26,266 nt of DNA from an uncultured Collinsella sp. (GCA_900545075.1 UQXT01000021.1:1-26266); one strand, 5' to 3'; shown: positions 14,558 through 22,013, counted from the stretch's first letter. The notes: generated by a model not told the origin, from the letters alone. Translations and numbers: made by a program.

Positions 14558-15418
14558 ATGTCTTTTGTCATCATAACCGACTCCACGTCGGACATCTCCC
14601 CCGCCCGCGCCCAAGAGCTCGGCATTTACGTGATTCCGCTGCATGTGATTATCGAGGGTGAGGACCTGCTCGACCAGGTACAGATCACTGCCGAGGAATA
14701 CGTCGCCCGCATGGCCGGCTCCAAGCAGCTGCCGCACACCTCGCAGCCGAGCGCCGGTGAGTTCAAGGCGCTCTTTGACCGCGTACGCGCCGACGGCCAT
14801 GACAGCGCCATCTTTATCTCGCTGTGCAGTGAGTGGTCCGCCTGCTATGCCAACGCCAGCCTGACGGCCGAAACGCACGAGCTCGACGTGCGCTGCATCG
14901 ATTCGCGCACCGGCTCGGGCGCCGAAGGCCTGCTGGTAGAGTACGCGCTCGCCATGCGCGAGGACGGTCGCAGCCTGGACGAGACCGAGGCGCAGATCCG
15001 CGCGACGCTGCCCGACGCGCACCTGTTGCTGATTCCCCGCACGCTCGAGAACCTGGTTAAGAACGGCCGCGCACCTAAACTCGCCGGCCAGCTCACCCAA
15101 ATGCTCAACATTCGCCTGGCCGTTTCGCCGGAGTGGCAGTCGGGCGAGATCAAGGCCATCAAGAAGGGCCGCGGCGCCAAGCGCATCGTCGCCAACACCA
15201 TGGCCGATTGCCTCGCATTTTTGGCCGCACACCCGGGCTCCAGCGTACGCGTGCTCACAACCGGCGCCGCCGAGGAGCAGGAGCTCGTCAACCAAGCGCT
15301 CGCAGGCCAAGACTACGTTGACGCCGGCACCGGCCCCATCGGCTGCACCATCGCGACCCACGTAGGCGTCGACGCCATCGCCATCAGCTACTGCCCCCGC
15401 TACCAGCCCATCCACTAG
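14558..15418 (+). CDS. DegV family fatty-acid-binding protein
   Basis: This 286-residue cytoplasmic protein belongs to the DegV/FakB family. Members bind a fatty acid and present it to the kinase FakA, so that exogenous fatty acids enter phospholipids. Sequence support is the N-terminal ITDSTSDI (6-13), the HTSQPS segment with the conserved Ser residues, an IFISLCSEWS segment where many relatives have a Ser-rich loop, and the C-terminal GPIGCTIATHVG with its conserved His. I choose the ATG at 14558, since GAAAGG precedes it and the motif lies right after; the frame opens earlier at 14501 without support. No fakA is in the window. The gene stands alone, with a bidirectional hairpin behind it. 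Confidence 0.92.
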   Translation: MSFVIITDSTSDISPARAQELGIYVIPLHVIIEGEDLLDQVQITAEEYVARMAGSKQLPHTSQPSAGEFKALFDRVRADGHDSAIFISLCSEWSACYANASLTAETHELDVRCIDSRTGSGAEGLLVEYALAMREDGRSLDETEAQIRATLPDAHLLLIPRTLENLVKNGRAPKLAGQLTQMLNIRLAVSPEWQSGEIKAIKKGRGAKRIVANTMADCLAFLAAHPGSSVRVLTTGAAEEQELVNQALAGQDYVDAGTGPIGCTIATHVGVDAIAISYCPRYQPIH

Positions 15419-15430
15419 GGGCACCTTTAC

Positions 15431-15499
15431 CACTTGCGGTGGAATAAGGGCTGCTCCTGGCTTATCAGCCGCCAATCAATCCCTATTCCACCGCAACTT
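15431..15499. repeat. Second TTGCGGTGGAATA-family hairpin
   Basis: The arms 15431-15450 and 15481-15499 pair with one bulge and one mismatch. The arm sequence TTGCGGTGGAATA and the trailing CAACTTAGA match the hairpin at 12158-12226, but the 30-nt interior is unrelated. It lies 12 bp after the degV stop with no T-tract. The shared arms with different interiors show a dispersed repeat family. Confidence 0.75.
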
Positions 15500-15513
15500 A
15501 GAAGCAGTTCATT

Positions 15514-15579
15514 TGGGACGGGGCTAAAAAGAGTGGTATGCAACGTTACGCACCGGTCTTTTTAGCCCCATCCCATTTT
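15514..15579 (+). terminator. Terminator between degV and the LOG-family gene
   Basis: The arms 15514-15532 and 15557-15575 form a 19-bp stem with one mismatch (TGGGACGGGGCTAAAAAGA and its complement) and a 24-nt loop, followed by TTTT at 15576-15579. The genes on either side converge, and the A/T stretch in the stem could also serve the minus strand. Confidence 0.8.
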
Positions 15580-15586
15580 GCCTACC

Positions 15587-16345
15587 CTACATCAGCCCGC
15601 TTAGGGCGATGTCGACGGCTTCGTTGAGGTCGTCGGTAATGTGCACCAACTCCGGATCGAGCGGGCTGATCATGCCGGCGTCCATCACCGGGCCGTTGAG
15701 CCAGTCGAACAGGCCCTGCCAGTACTCGGTGCCCACCAAAACGAGCGGCATGCGCTTAACCTTGTGTGTCTGCACCAGCGTGAGCACCTCGAACATCTCG
15801 TCGAGCGTGCCAAAACCACCGGGAAACACGATGGCACCCGAGCTGTATTTGACGAACATGGTTTTGCGCACAAAGAAGTAACGGAAGTCCATGCCAAGGT
15901 TCACGTATTTGTTGAGCCCGTGCTCGTGCGGCAATTCAATGCCTAGGCCAACTGACTTGCCGTTGACACTCGCTGCTCCCCTGTTGGCCGCTTCCATGAT
16001 GCCGGGGCCGCCACCGGTGATGACCGCCACGCCACGTTGCGCGATCTTGCGCCCGACGGTGCGCGCCGCCTTGTAGAGCGGATCGGTCTTGGGCGTGCGG
16101 GCGCTACCGAAGATAGTCACCGCAGGTCCAAGCTCGGCAAGTGCGCCAAAGCCATCGACAAACTCTGCCTGAATTCGCAGCACGCGCCAGGGGTCGGCGT
16201 GCAGCCAGTCAGTCGACTCCTCGGGCGCCAGCAGGTTGGCGTAGGTGTTGTCCTTAGGAATCATGGGGCCGCGCATGACCACGGGGCCGCGGCGGTACGT
16301 CTCGTCGTAGGCAGGCTCGCCCTCGACGTTCTCATTCTTAATCAT
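15587..16345 (-). CDS. LOG family (TIGR00730-type) nucleotide-processing protein
   Basis: This 252-residue Rossmann-fold protein is of the LOG/YvdD/YgdH type. The hallmark motifs are FGSAR (79-83), GGGPGIMEA (111-119) and PGGFGTLDE (175-183), the last being the PGGxGTxxE signature for nucleoside-monophosphate phosphoribohydrolase activity. Family members release the base from cytokinin- or purine-type nucleoside 5'-monophosphates; older annotations call them lysine decarboxylases, which is not supported. The first about 70 residues are longer than in the minimal LOG proteins, closer to the larger YgdH-like group. The ATG has TAGGAGT upstream. It lies downstream of tgt on the same strand but behind a terminator, so it is probably transcribed separately. 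Confidence 0.88.
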   Translation of the reverse strand: MIKNENVEGEPAYDETYRRGPVVMRGPMIPKDNTYANLLAPEESTDWLHADPWRVLRIQAEFVDGFGALAELGPAVTIFGSARTPKTDPLYKAARTVGRKIAQRGVAVITGGGPGIMEAANRGAASVNGKSVGLGIELPHEHGLNKYVNLGMDFRYFFVRKTMFVKYSSGAIVFPGGFGTLDEMFEVLTLVQTHKVKRMPLVLVGTEYWQGLFDWLNGPVMDAGMISPLDPELVHITDDLNEAVDIALSGLM

Positions 16346-16360
16346 GGGATACTCCTATCG

Positions 16361-16407
16361 AAAAAAGAAACGGGCGGAGTCGACGCCATGCGTCAAACAC
16401 CCGCCCG
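16361..16407 (-). terminator. Intrinsic terminator upstream of the LOG-family gene
   Basis: The outer stem is CGGGCGG (16371-16377) with CCGCCCG (16401-16407), and the inner stem is GACGC-CAT-GCGTC (16382-16394). On the minus strand the structure is followed by TTTCTTTTTT (16370-16361). It should stop transcripts coming from tgt, and it ends about 15 bp before the LOG-family start codon. Confidence 0.72.
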
Positions 16408-16472
16408 AACATCAACCATTCGGTATGGTACCCACGAAGCATCAAGCGCTTGCAAGGCATCGGTCAGCGGTC

Positions 16473-16516
16473 GCACAACCGATGCCGGCGCATGCGGTGC
16501 CCGGTGCCGGTTGTGC
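16473..16516. other. Hairpin downstream of tgt
   Basis: GCACAACCG (16473-16481) pairs perfectly with CGGTTGTGC (16508-16516). The interior is also self-complementary (GGCGC and GCACCG-like segments), but there is no T-tract. It lies about 50 bp past the tgt stop and may stabilise the transcript end. Confidence 0.5.
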
Positions 16517-16566
16517 ACGGTCGATTGGCACGTGGTCTCGACACCGCGCAAGCGCGCCCGCGGCTC

Positions 16567-17706
16567 TTAGTAATCCACCGCCGCAGGGCTGTTCATCCAG
16601 TCGTTCACGAACGCGCCGTAACGGCCCTCGATAATGGCCTGACGGGCGCGCTGCATAAGGTTGAGCAGGTAGTAGATGTTGTGCATCGACAGCAGAATGC
16701 CGCCGAGCATCTCCTTCTGCGTAACCATGTGGCGGATGAGCGCGCGGCTGTAGCCGCCCGTGCACACCGGGCAGGTGCAGGTGGGATCGATGGGACCATC
16801 GTCGTGCGCAAAACGCGCGTTACGGAAGTTAAGGCGACCCTCGCTCGAAAACGCCGTGCCCATGCGGCCGGTGCGCGTCGGCAGCACGCAGTCGAACATG
16901 TCGATGCCCACGCCCACACCGCGCACGAGAGTGGTGGGGTTGCCGACACCCATGAGGTAGCGTGGCTTGTGCTTGGGCATATACTCGCTCGCAAGCGGTG
17001 CCAGCGTCTCGAACATGGTTTCGTGGTCCTCGCCCACCGAGTAGCCACCGATACCATAGCCCGGGAAGTCGCCGCACTCCTCTAGATGGCGCAGCGAGCG
17101 CAGACGCAGGTCCAGGTGCATGCCGCCCTGAACGATGCCAAAGAGCGCCTGGTCATCGCGGGTATGCGCCTTATAGCAGCGCTCGGCCCACATGCTCGAC
17201 AGCTCAACGGCGCGCTCAACGTAGGCGCGCGTAGCGGGATAGCCCGGGCACTGGTCGAGCTGCATGCAGATATCGGAGCCGAGCTTCATGGCGATTTCCA
17301 TGTTGTCCTCGGGCGTCCAGAACACGTGGCGGCCATCGTAGTCGTTGACGATAAAGCGCACGCCCTCGTCGGTGAGCTTGACGGCGTCGTTGTGGCTGAA
17401 CACCTGGAAGCCGCCGGAATCAGTGAGGATGGGGCCGTGCCAGTTCATAAACTTGTGCAGGCCGCCCAACTCGGCGATGGTGTCCTCGCCGGGACGCATG
17501 GACAGGTGATAGGTGTTGGCAAGCACGATCTGGGCGCCGAGCTGCTTGACGGTCTCGGTAGGAATACCCTTGACGTTTGCCTTGGTGCCCACGGGCATAA
17601 AAATCGGCGTCTCGATGTCGCCGTGCGGGGTATGCAGCACGCCGGCACGCGCATGCGTCGTCGGATCCTCGGCGATCAGGTCGAATTTAAAAAGGCTCTG
17701 GTCCAT
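16567..17706 (-). CDS. tgt: Queuine/preQ1 tRNA-ribosyltransferase Tgt
   Basis: This 379-residue enzyme exchanges guanine at the wobble position (G34) of GUN-anticodon tRNAs for preQ1, starting queuosine modification. Active-site residues are D96 in LTDSGGFQ and the nucleophile D272 in GIDMFDCVLPTR. The zinc site is C310, C312, C315 (CTCPVC) and H342. The length is normal for bacterial Tgt. AAGGAG lies before the ATG at 17706. No queA, preQ1 biosynthesis genes or preQ1 riboswitch were seen nearby, so in this window the gene stands alone, and the cell could either make preQ1 elsewhere or salvage it. Upstream is the hairpin cluster 17786-17953. Confidence 0.96.
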   Translation of the reverse strand: MDQSLFKFDLIAEDPTTHARAGVLHTPHGDIETPIFMPVGTKANVKGIPTETVKQLGAQIVLANTYHLSMRPGEDTIAELGGLHKFMNWHGPILTDSGGFQVFSHNDAVKLTDEGVRFIVNDYDGRHVFWTPEDNMEIAMKLGSDICMQLDQCPGYPATRAYVERAVELSSMWAERCYKAHTRDDQALFGIVQGGMHLDLRLRSLRHLEECGDFPGYGIGGYSVGEDHETMFETLAPLASEYMPKHKPRYLMGVGNPTTLVRGVGVGIDMFDCVLPTRTGRMGTAFSSEGRLNFRNARFAHDDGPIDPTCTCPVCTGGYSRALIRHMVTQKEMLGGILLSMHNIYYLLNLMQRARQAIIEGRYGAFVNDWMNSPAAVDY

Positions 17707-17785
17707 AAACTGGAACTCCTTGGTTGCGGTTCATACGCAAACCATTATACGGGCAACCCGCAAGGAGCACCGACTCGACAGAAAC

Positions 17786-17816
17786 TGGTGCAAAGGAAAC
17801 CTGCCCCCTTGCACCA
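17786..17816. repeat. GGGAC-type hairpin 1 upstream of tgt
   Basis: TGGTGCAA (17786-17793) pairs with TTGCACCA (17809-17816), continuing through AGG/CCC with one mismatch. The minus-strand apex reads GGGGGCAGGTTTCC, similar to the other hairpins of this family. Confidence 0.6.
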
Positions 17817-17829
17817 ATGCACTGGGATA

Positions 17830-17866
17830 AAATGATCCGTTTTCCTCCGTCCCCAAAGGATCATTT
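17830..17866. repeat. GGGAC-type hairpin 2 upstream of tgt
   Basis: The perfect 9-bp arms AAATGATCC (17830-17838) and GGATCATTT (17858-17866) enclose a loop that reads TTTGGGGACGGAGGAAAAC on the minus strand. It is a distinct variant of the GGGGAC family. Confidence 0.65.
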
Positions 17867-17872
17867 CCAATC

Positions 17873-17907
17873 TGCTGGCACTCAGGGACTGTCCCCAGGT
17901 GTCGGCA
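17873..17907. repeat. GGGAC-type hairpin 3 upstream of tgt
   Basis: TGCTGGCACTCAGGGA (17873-17888) pairs imperfectly, with three G-T wobbles and two mismatches, with 17892-17907. The loop is CTG and the core on the minus strand is TGGGGACAGTCCC. GTGTCCC just after it (17911-17917) may be a fragment of another unit. Confidence 0.5.
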
Positions 17908-17924
17908 AGAGTGTCCCTTTCGAC

Positions 17925-18140
17925 TAGTCATTTAAGAACGTCCCCAACGACTACTTTTCGTCAGCAACGCAAACGCCGATGCCCTGGCAACGTCAGCGAG
18001 CGGTCGCCAGAGCGAACAAATTGGCATGAAAAGAGGGCGGCATAGACCTTCTGGTCATGCCGCCCTCTTTGAATGACAAGTTGTCGCTCTGGTGACCGCG
18101 CAGCGTCGGCCCGTTACGGCGTTTGGCAAAACGCCGTAAC
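17925..18140 (-). other. Structured 3' element, copy A (downstream of SDR gene)
   Basis: Read from the SDR gene on the minus strand, the element starts 2 nt after the stop. It contains, in order: a perfect 12-bp-stem palindrome GTTACGGCGTTT-TGCC-AAACGCCGTAAC (18140-18113); a long outer stem (18099-18074 with 18026-18000, 16 bp with one wobble, then looser); an inner 14-bp stem (18070-18057 with 18043-18030) capped by GACC-AGAA-GGTC; a TCGCTGACGTTGCC block; and a distal hairpin (17953-17925) with loop GGGGACGTTCTTA. The inner hairpin is flanked by A and T runs and could terminate in both directions. It has the same architecture as 21030-21252. It could be an mRNA trailer, an RNA, or a mobile repeat. 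Confidence 0.75.
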
Positions 18141-18142
18141 CC

Positions 18143-18943
18143 CTAGGGCCGCTGGCCCATGCCGCCCTCGAGGGTGACAGTCTCGCCATTCATGTACTTA
18201 AAGTCGGGACCGCAGAGCTGAACGACCACGCGGCCGATCTCCTTCTCGACGTCGCCGTAGTGGCCAGCCGGCGGCATGTGGACGTTGGCCTTGAACGCCT
18301 CGGGATAGGCATCCTGGAAGTTCTCGAGCGCAGCGGTCCAAGCAAGCGGGCACACGATGTTGACGTTGATGCCGTCCTTGCCCCACTCGTTGGCGGCAAC
18401 GCGGGTCAAGCCGCGGATGCCTTCCTTGGCGGCGGCATAGCTGCACTGGCCGTAGTTGCCAAACAGGCCGGCGCCCGAGGCAAAGTTGACCACGGAGCCC
18501 TTGGTCTCCTTCAGGTGCGGATAGGCCTTCTGCATGTACAGATAGGTGGCATACAGACCGGAATAAATGGCCAGGTTAAACTGATCCATGGTGTGGTCGG
18601 CGATGGTCACGCCCGAGGCGCTGGCCTGAGCATTGTTGACGACGGCGTCAATGCGGCCGAACTCCTCAATGGCCTTGTCGATGACGTTCTGAACGACGGC
18701 CTCGTTGTCCTGACCAGCCGAGACATCGGCCTGAACAGGCAGAACCTTGACGCCGTACTCGGCCTCGAGGGATTCCTTGGCAGCCTCGAGCTTGGCAACG
18801 TTGCGGCCGGTAATGACGAGGTTTGCGCCCTCCTTGGCAAAAGCGATATCGATGCCGTAGCCGATGGAGCCAGCGGAGCCGTCCTTAAGCGTGGCCTTGC
18901 CGCCGCCGGTTACGATTACGGTCTTACCAGTGAAAAGTCCCAT
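18143..18943 (-). CDS. SDR-family NAD(P)-dependent oxidoreductase
   Basis: This 266-residue short-chain dehydrogenase/reductase would reduce or oxidise a keto/hydroxyl substrate with NAD(P). The catalytic set is complete: NNAQ (103-106, usually NNAG), S156, Y169 and K173 (YxxxK). The cofactor loop is unusual: TGGG (12-15) is separated from GSIGYG (25-30) by nine extra residues, where most SDRs have a contiguous TGGxxGIG. The C-terminus NGETVTLEGGMGQRP is the usual family end. The substrate (fatty acyl, steroid/bile acid or sugar) cannot be assigned, and I would not infer a bile-acid role from taxonomy. The start is 18943 with GAAAGGA upstream, not 18958. It is divergent from the coiled-coil gene, and structured element A begins right after its stop. 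Confidence 0.88.
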   Translation of the reverse strand: MGLFTGKTVIVTGGGKATLKDGSAGSIGYGIDIAFAKEGANLVITGRNVAKLEAAKESLEAEYGVKVLPVQADVSAGQDNEAVVQNVIDKAIEEFGRIDAVVNNAQASASGVTIADHTMDQFNLAIYSGLYATYLYMQKAYPHLKETKGSVVNFASGAGLFGNYGQCSYAAAKEGIRGLTRVAANEWGKDGINVNIVCPLAWTAALENFQDAYPEAFKANVHMPPAGHYGDVEKEIGRVVVQLCGPDFKYMNGETVTLEGGMGQRP

Positions 18944-19237
18944 ACAAAGTCCTTTCAAATCGCGACGGGCACGCCCGCCGACTGCGCGTATCCAACTTCA
19001 CGCGCCAAAAGCTGAAATGCAACTTTAGCGTGTTCAAGCAAAAATAAAAGACCGCGGTAGGCGAACGGCACCACGTCGTTCGGCGAAGGGATTGTCAAGT
19101 ACAAACCGGATAAAGCGGCCGAGTTGTTGTTATCAGATCGAACCATCGAACACGTTTTGAAACTTTGCTGCGGCGCGCGGGATGTCGGCGCGAGACTTTA
19201 TCATAGGGTGACAAACAACGATGAGGAGCACATGCCT

Positions 19238-20983
19238 ATGACAGACGAGCTGGACCCCCAGACTCAACAACATATTGATGATTCAGCAGACGTCGCCGCA
19301 GATACTGACGCTGCGACCTGCAATGATACCGACGTCGACGACGCCACTCTGGATAACGGCGCTGCGACGGAACTCCCTGTGGCCGAAGATGCCGGCGAGC
19401 AAAACGACGATCCGGCCGCTCAGGACGCCTCCCCGCAAGCAGAAGGCCCCATCAAGGTGTCTTCGGAAGAAGAGCTCGATGCCGTCATGGACTCCATGAT
19501 GGATGCCGTCAAAGCGATGAAAGACGCCGTGGCCGACGCTGACGTTGACGCCGAGGAAGAGGAGGCCGCCGAGGCCGCCTCGACCTTCGTACCCGGCGAG
19601 ACCCCCGTTGCCGACCAAGGCAGTACCCTGCCCTCGTTCCTGCAGCTTGAGCACCCCACCATTGGCGCGGACGCCGTCGACCCGCATGCAGCGGGCTTTT
19701 CTGTCATCGAAGGCGGCACCGGCAATATCGCCGCGCCGCAAACTACCGATGTGGACGCTGCCGACACCGGTCGACCAATCGCCCCGCACGCCCCCGCCGC
19801 GAGCCGCGATCTGGGAACTACCGTCTCGAACACTGCAAACGCCGTGGGCGCCTTTATCGCGCAGGGAGCCTCGGCCATGCGCGAGATGAATGCCGCAAAG
19901 AAGGCACTCGCCGATGCACGCGATCACCTGGCAGAGTTGGAGCAGCGCATCGCCGATCAAGGCGAGGAGCTCGAGACACGCCAGGATATCGCAGGCCGCT
20001 ACGACCAAATCGTCGCCGAGCAGCGCCAGACTATCGAAACGGCACAAAAGGCCGCCGCGGCAGCAGAAATCGGCCGCGATACCCATGCTGCCAAGGCAAC
20101 AGAGCTCAAGGCACAGCTCGAGCAAATAAAAGAAGAGGACGATGCCACCGAGCGGCGACTCAAAGCCGCACTCGATGCCGTGGAGGCGCGCGAAGCTAGC
20201 TCGCGCGAGACCGGTAACCGGCTCGTTCGACGCCTCGAGGATTCCAAGCGCATCCGCGACAAGGTGCAGGCCGAGCGCGACGCCGGCGTTGCCGCAGCGC
20301 AGCAAACCGTCGACGCCACGCGTGCTCAACTCGAAACGCTGCGCCACGAGTATGCCGAGCTGCAGCGCAATCCTTCGGCGAATCCCGCCAATTACACGGT
20401 GCGCACCAGCGAGCTTTCGATGCAGATCTCCGACACGGCCGATGCCCTGCGCAAAGCCGAGGAAGATGTCCCGCACATCACCGCCGATCTTGAGCACTCA
20501 CTCGCGGCCGCCGAGCACGCCGTCGAGCAGGCGCAAACCCCCATCGCCGACGCCAAGCGCGCCCATCAGGCCGTGACGGCCGAAGCCGATGCCGCGCGCG
20601 ATGAGCTGCAGACCGCAAAAGCCGCCGCCGCAACGCGTCAGCGCGAACTGCGCGAGAAGCTCGCCGCCGAGGACAAGGCGCGTCGAGAGCAAGAGCAGGC
20701 TATCGCCAATGCCCAGGCGGACGTCGCGCATGCGCAGTCGATCATCGAGCAGGCGACCGAGGTGCACGACCATCCCGAGATTACCGAATCGCTCGCGGGC
20801 TCTCTGGTCCGCGATAAGGCCGAGTACGCCGAAACCGAGCGCGAAGTGGCTCAACTCGAAGCCGCCGAGGATGCCGTGCGCGAGCGTACCCGCGACTCCC
20901 GCGTCAAATTCACCGGCGCCATCGTCTGCATAGTCGCCGTAGTCCTCGTGATCATCCTGGTCTGGCTCTTCGCGAGCAAGTAA
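19238..20983 (+). CDS. Tail-anchored coiled-coil membrane protein, function unknown
   Basis: I do not recognise a named family. The 581-residue product has three parts. Residues about 1-200 are acidic and low in complexity (Asp, Ala, Glu, Thr) and probably disordered. Residues about 215-545 are Ala/Glu/Arg/Gln-rich with long stretches of heptad-like pattern, i.e. coiled coil (for example ELEQRIADQGEELETRQDIA). The last about 22 residues are one hydrophobic helix (AIVCIVAVVLVIILVWLFA) ending in SK. There is no signal peptide, so it looks like a C-terminally anchored cytoplasmic rod, a rare layout in bacteria; roles such as scaffolding, division or envelope spacing are guesses. GAGGAG lies at 19223-19228. 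The ATG at 19232 (two residues longer) is a possible alternative start, and the frame opens at 19124. Confidence 0.82.
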   Translation: MTDELDPQTQQHIDDSADVAADTDAATCNDTDVDDATLDNGAATELPVAEDAGEQNDDPAAQDASPQAEGPIKVSSEEELDAVMDSMMDAVKAMKDAVADADVDAEEEEAAEAASTFVPGETPVADQGSTLPSFLQLEHPTIGADAVDPHAAGFSVIEGGTGNIAAPQTTDVDAADTGRPIAPHAPAASRDLGTTVSNTANAVGAFIAQGASAMREMNAAKKALADARDHLAELEQRIADQGEELETRQDIAGRYDQIVAEQRQTIETAQKAAAAAEIGRDTHAAKATELKAQLEQIKEEDDATERRLKAALDAVEAREASSRETGNRLVRRLEDSKRIRDKVQAERDAGVAAAQQTVDATRAQLETLRHEYAELQRNPSANPANYTVRTSELSMQISDTADALRKAEEDVPHITADLEHSLAAAEHAVEQAQTPIADAKRAHQAVTAEADAARDELQTAKAAAATRQRELREKLAAEDKARREQEQAIANAQADVAHAQSIIEQATEVHDHPEITESLAGSLVRDKAEYAETEREVAQLEAAEDAVRERTRDSRVKFTGAIVCIVAVVLVIILVWLFASK

Positions 20984-21002
20984 ACTAGCTGCCAAAAACA
21001 CT

Positions 21003-21014
21003 CACCGCAACTTA
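21003..21014. repeat. Partial TTGCGGTG-family repeat
   Basis: CACCGCAACTTA (21003-21014) matches the right arm of the hairpins at 12206-12226 and 15481-15499. No left arm is visible, so this is a truncated copy. It lies 16 bp before structured element B. Confidence 0.5.
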
Positions 21015-21029
21015 TTAGATTGATGCAAG

Positions 21030-21252
21030 GTAGTCGTTTAAGAACGTCCCCAATGACTACCCCCAAGTGTCAAGTGAACCACGGCAACGCCAATGTTTAG
21101 GCGAAGTCAGCGAAAACGCCCCTAAGCGAGCAAGGTGACGTGAAAGAGGAGGGCATTGACCTTCTGGTCATGCCCGACGATTGAACGTCAGATTGCCGCC
21201 TAGGGGCGTTTGCAACGTCGGGTCGTTACGGCGTTTGGTAAAACGCCGTAAC
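21030..21252 (-). other. Structured 3' element, copy B (downstream of dapH)
   Basis: From the dapH stop on the minus strand the element again starts after 2 nt. It has the palindrome GTTACGGCGTTT-TACC-AAACGCCGTAAC (21252-21225), an outer stem (21211-21185 with 21141-21114; ten perfect pairs AAACGCCCCT, more with wobbles, then a TGACGT clamp) and an inner stem GGGCAT with the same GACC-AGAA-GGTC cap (21175-21151). A TCGCTGAC block and a distal hairpin with loop GGGGACGTTCTTAAA (21060-21030) follow. Outer-stem sequences differ almost completely from copy A yet pair equally well, which argues for selection on structure. Confidence 0.75.
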
Positions 21253-21254
21253 TA

Positions 21255-21974
21255 TTAAAGCTGGCGCAGGCCCTCTTCCAGGCCGGTCTTGCTGTCGGTC
21301 TTCTCGTCGCGCATCTTGATGACGCGGGCGGGGACACCGGCCACGACGGCGCCGGCGGGGACGTCCTCGACGCACACGGCACCGGCAGCCACGACGGCGC
21401 CCTTGCCCACGCGCACGCCCTCCAGGACCACGGCGTTGGCGCCGATCATGACGTCGTCTTCGATGATGACGGGCGTGGCGCTTGCGGGCTCAACGACGCC
21501 TGCCAACACGGTTCCAGCGCCGATGTGGCAGTTCTTGCCCACGGTTGCGCGGCCGCCCAGGACGGCGCCCATATCAATCATAGAGCCCTCGCCGATAACG
21601 GAGCCGATGTTGATGATGGCGCCCATCATGATGACGGCACGGTCGCCAATCTCGACGCGGTCGCGGATGATCGCGCCCGGCTCAATGCGGGCGTTGATGC
21701 CCTTAAGGTCGAGCATGGGGACGGCGGAGTTGCGGCAGTCATTCTCGACGTCGTAGTAGTCGATGGAGTCGGCATTGGCATCGAGGATGGCCTTGAGCTC
21801 ATCCCAGTCGCCAAAGACGGTCTTGCCACGACGGCCGCCGTAGACATGCGCATCGCCCCAGGCAACCTTCATGCCGGGCTTCTCGCGCACATACAGCTTG
21901 ACGGGCGTCTTTTTGGGCGCGGTGGCGATGTAGTTGATAATCTCCTGTGCATCCATCTCGGCTGCGTTGCTCAT
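21255..21974 (-). CDS. dapH: Tetrahydrodipicolinate N-acetyltransferase DapH
   Basis: This 239-residue left-handed beta-helix acetyltransferase acetylates tetrahydrodipicolinate with acetyl-CoA, committing the pathway to the acetylase branch of lysine/DAP synthesis. The N-terminal about 80 residues carry the DapH-specific domain (YIATAPKKTPVKLYV, VFGDWDELKAIL). Residues about 90-205 are hexapeptide repeats (IEPGAIIRD, AVIMMGAIIN, GEGSMIDMGAV), including an extended loop at GVVEPASATPVIIEDD, and VKLYVREKP suits DapH rather than succinyl-type DapD. AAAGGAG precedes the ATG. It is the last gene of the lysA-dapA/dapB/dapH operon, 39 bp after dapB, and structured element B follows its stop by 2 nt. 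Confidence 0.93.
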   Translation of the reverse strand: MSNAAEMDAQEIINYIATAPKKTPVKLYVREKPGMKVAWGDAHVYGGRRGKTVFGDWDELKAILDANADSIDYYDVENDCRNSAVPMLDLKGINARIEPGAIIRDRVEIGDRAVIMMGAIINIGSVIGEGSMIDMGAVLGGRATVGKNCHIGAGTVLAGVVEPASATPVIIEDDVMIGANAVVLEGVRVGKGAVVAAGAVCVEDVPAGAVVAGVPARVIKMRDEKTDSKTGLEEGLRQL

Positions 21975-22013
21975 TTGCTATCTCTCCTTTGGGTGGATTC
22001 GGTTGATACCTGG

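Noticed and set aside
15587..16345. Lysine decarboxylase annotation for the LOG-family gene
   Set aside because: PGGxGTxxE marks phosphoribohydrolases of the LOG family, and there is no PLP-binding site.
16346..16566. Possible small RNA or tRNA gene between tgt and the LOG-family gene
   Set aside because: Only a terminator and a plain hairpin were found; no cloverleaf or anticodon arm fits.
17707..17780. preQ1 riboswitch upstream of tgt
   Set aside because: No compact H-type pseudoknot pattern with the A-rich tail is visible; the region holds GGGAC hairpins instead.
17786..18140. CRISPR array in the hairpin cluster
   Set aside because: The units differ in sequence and spacing; no regular direct repeats with unique spacers occur.
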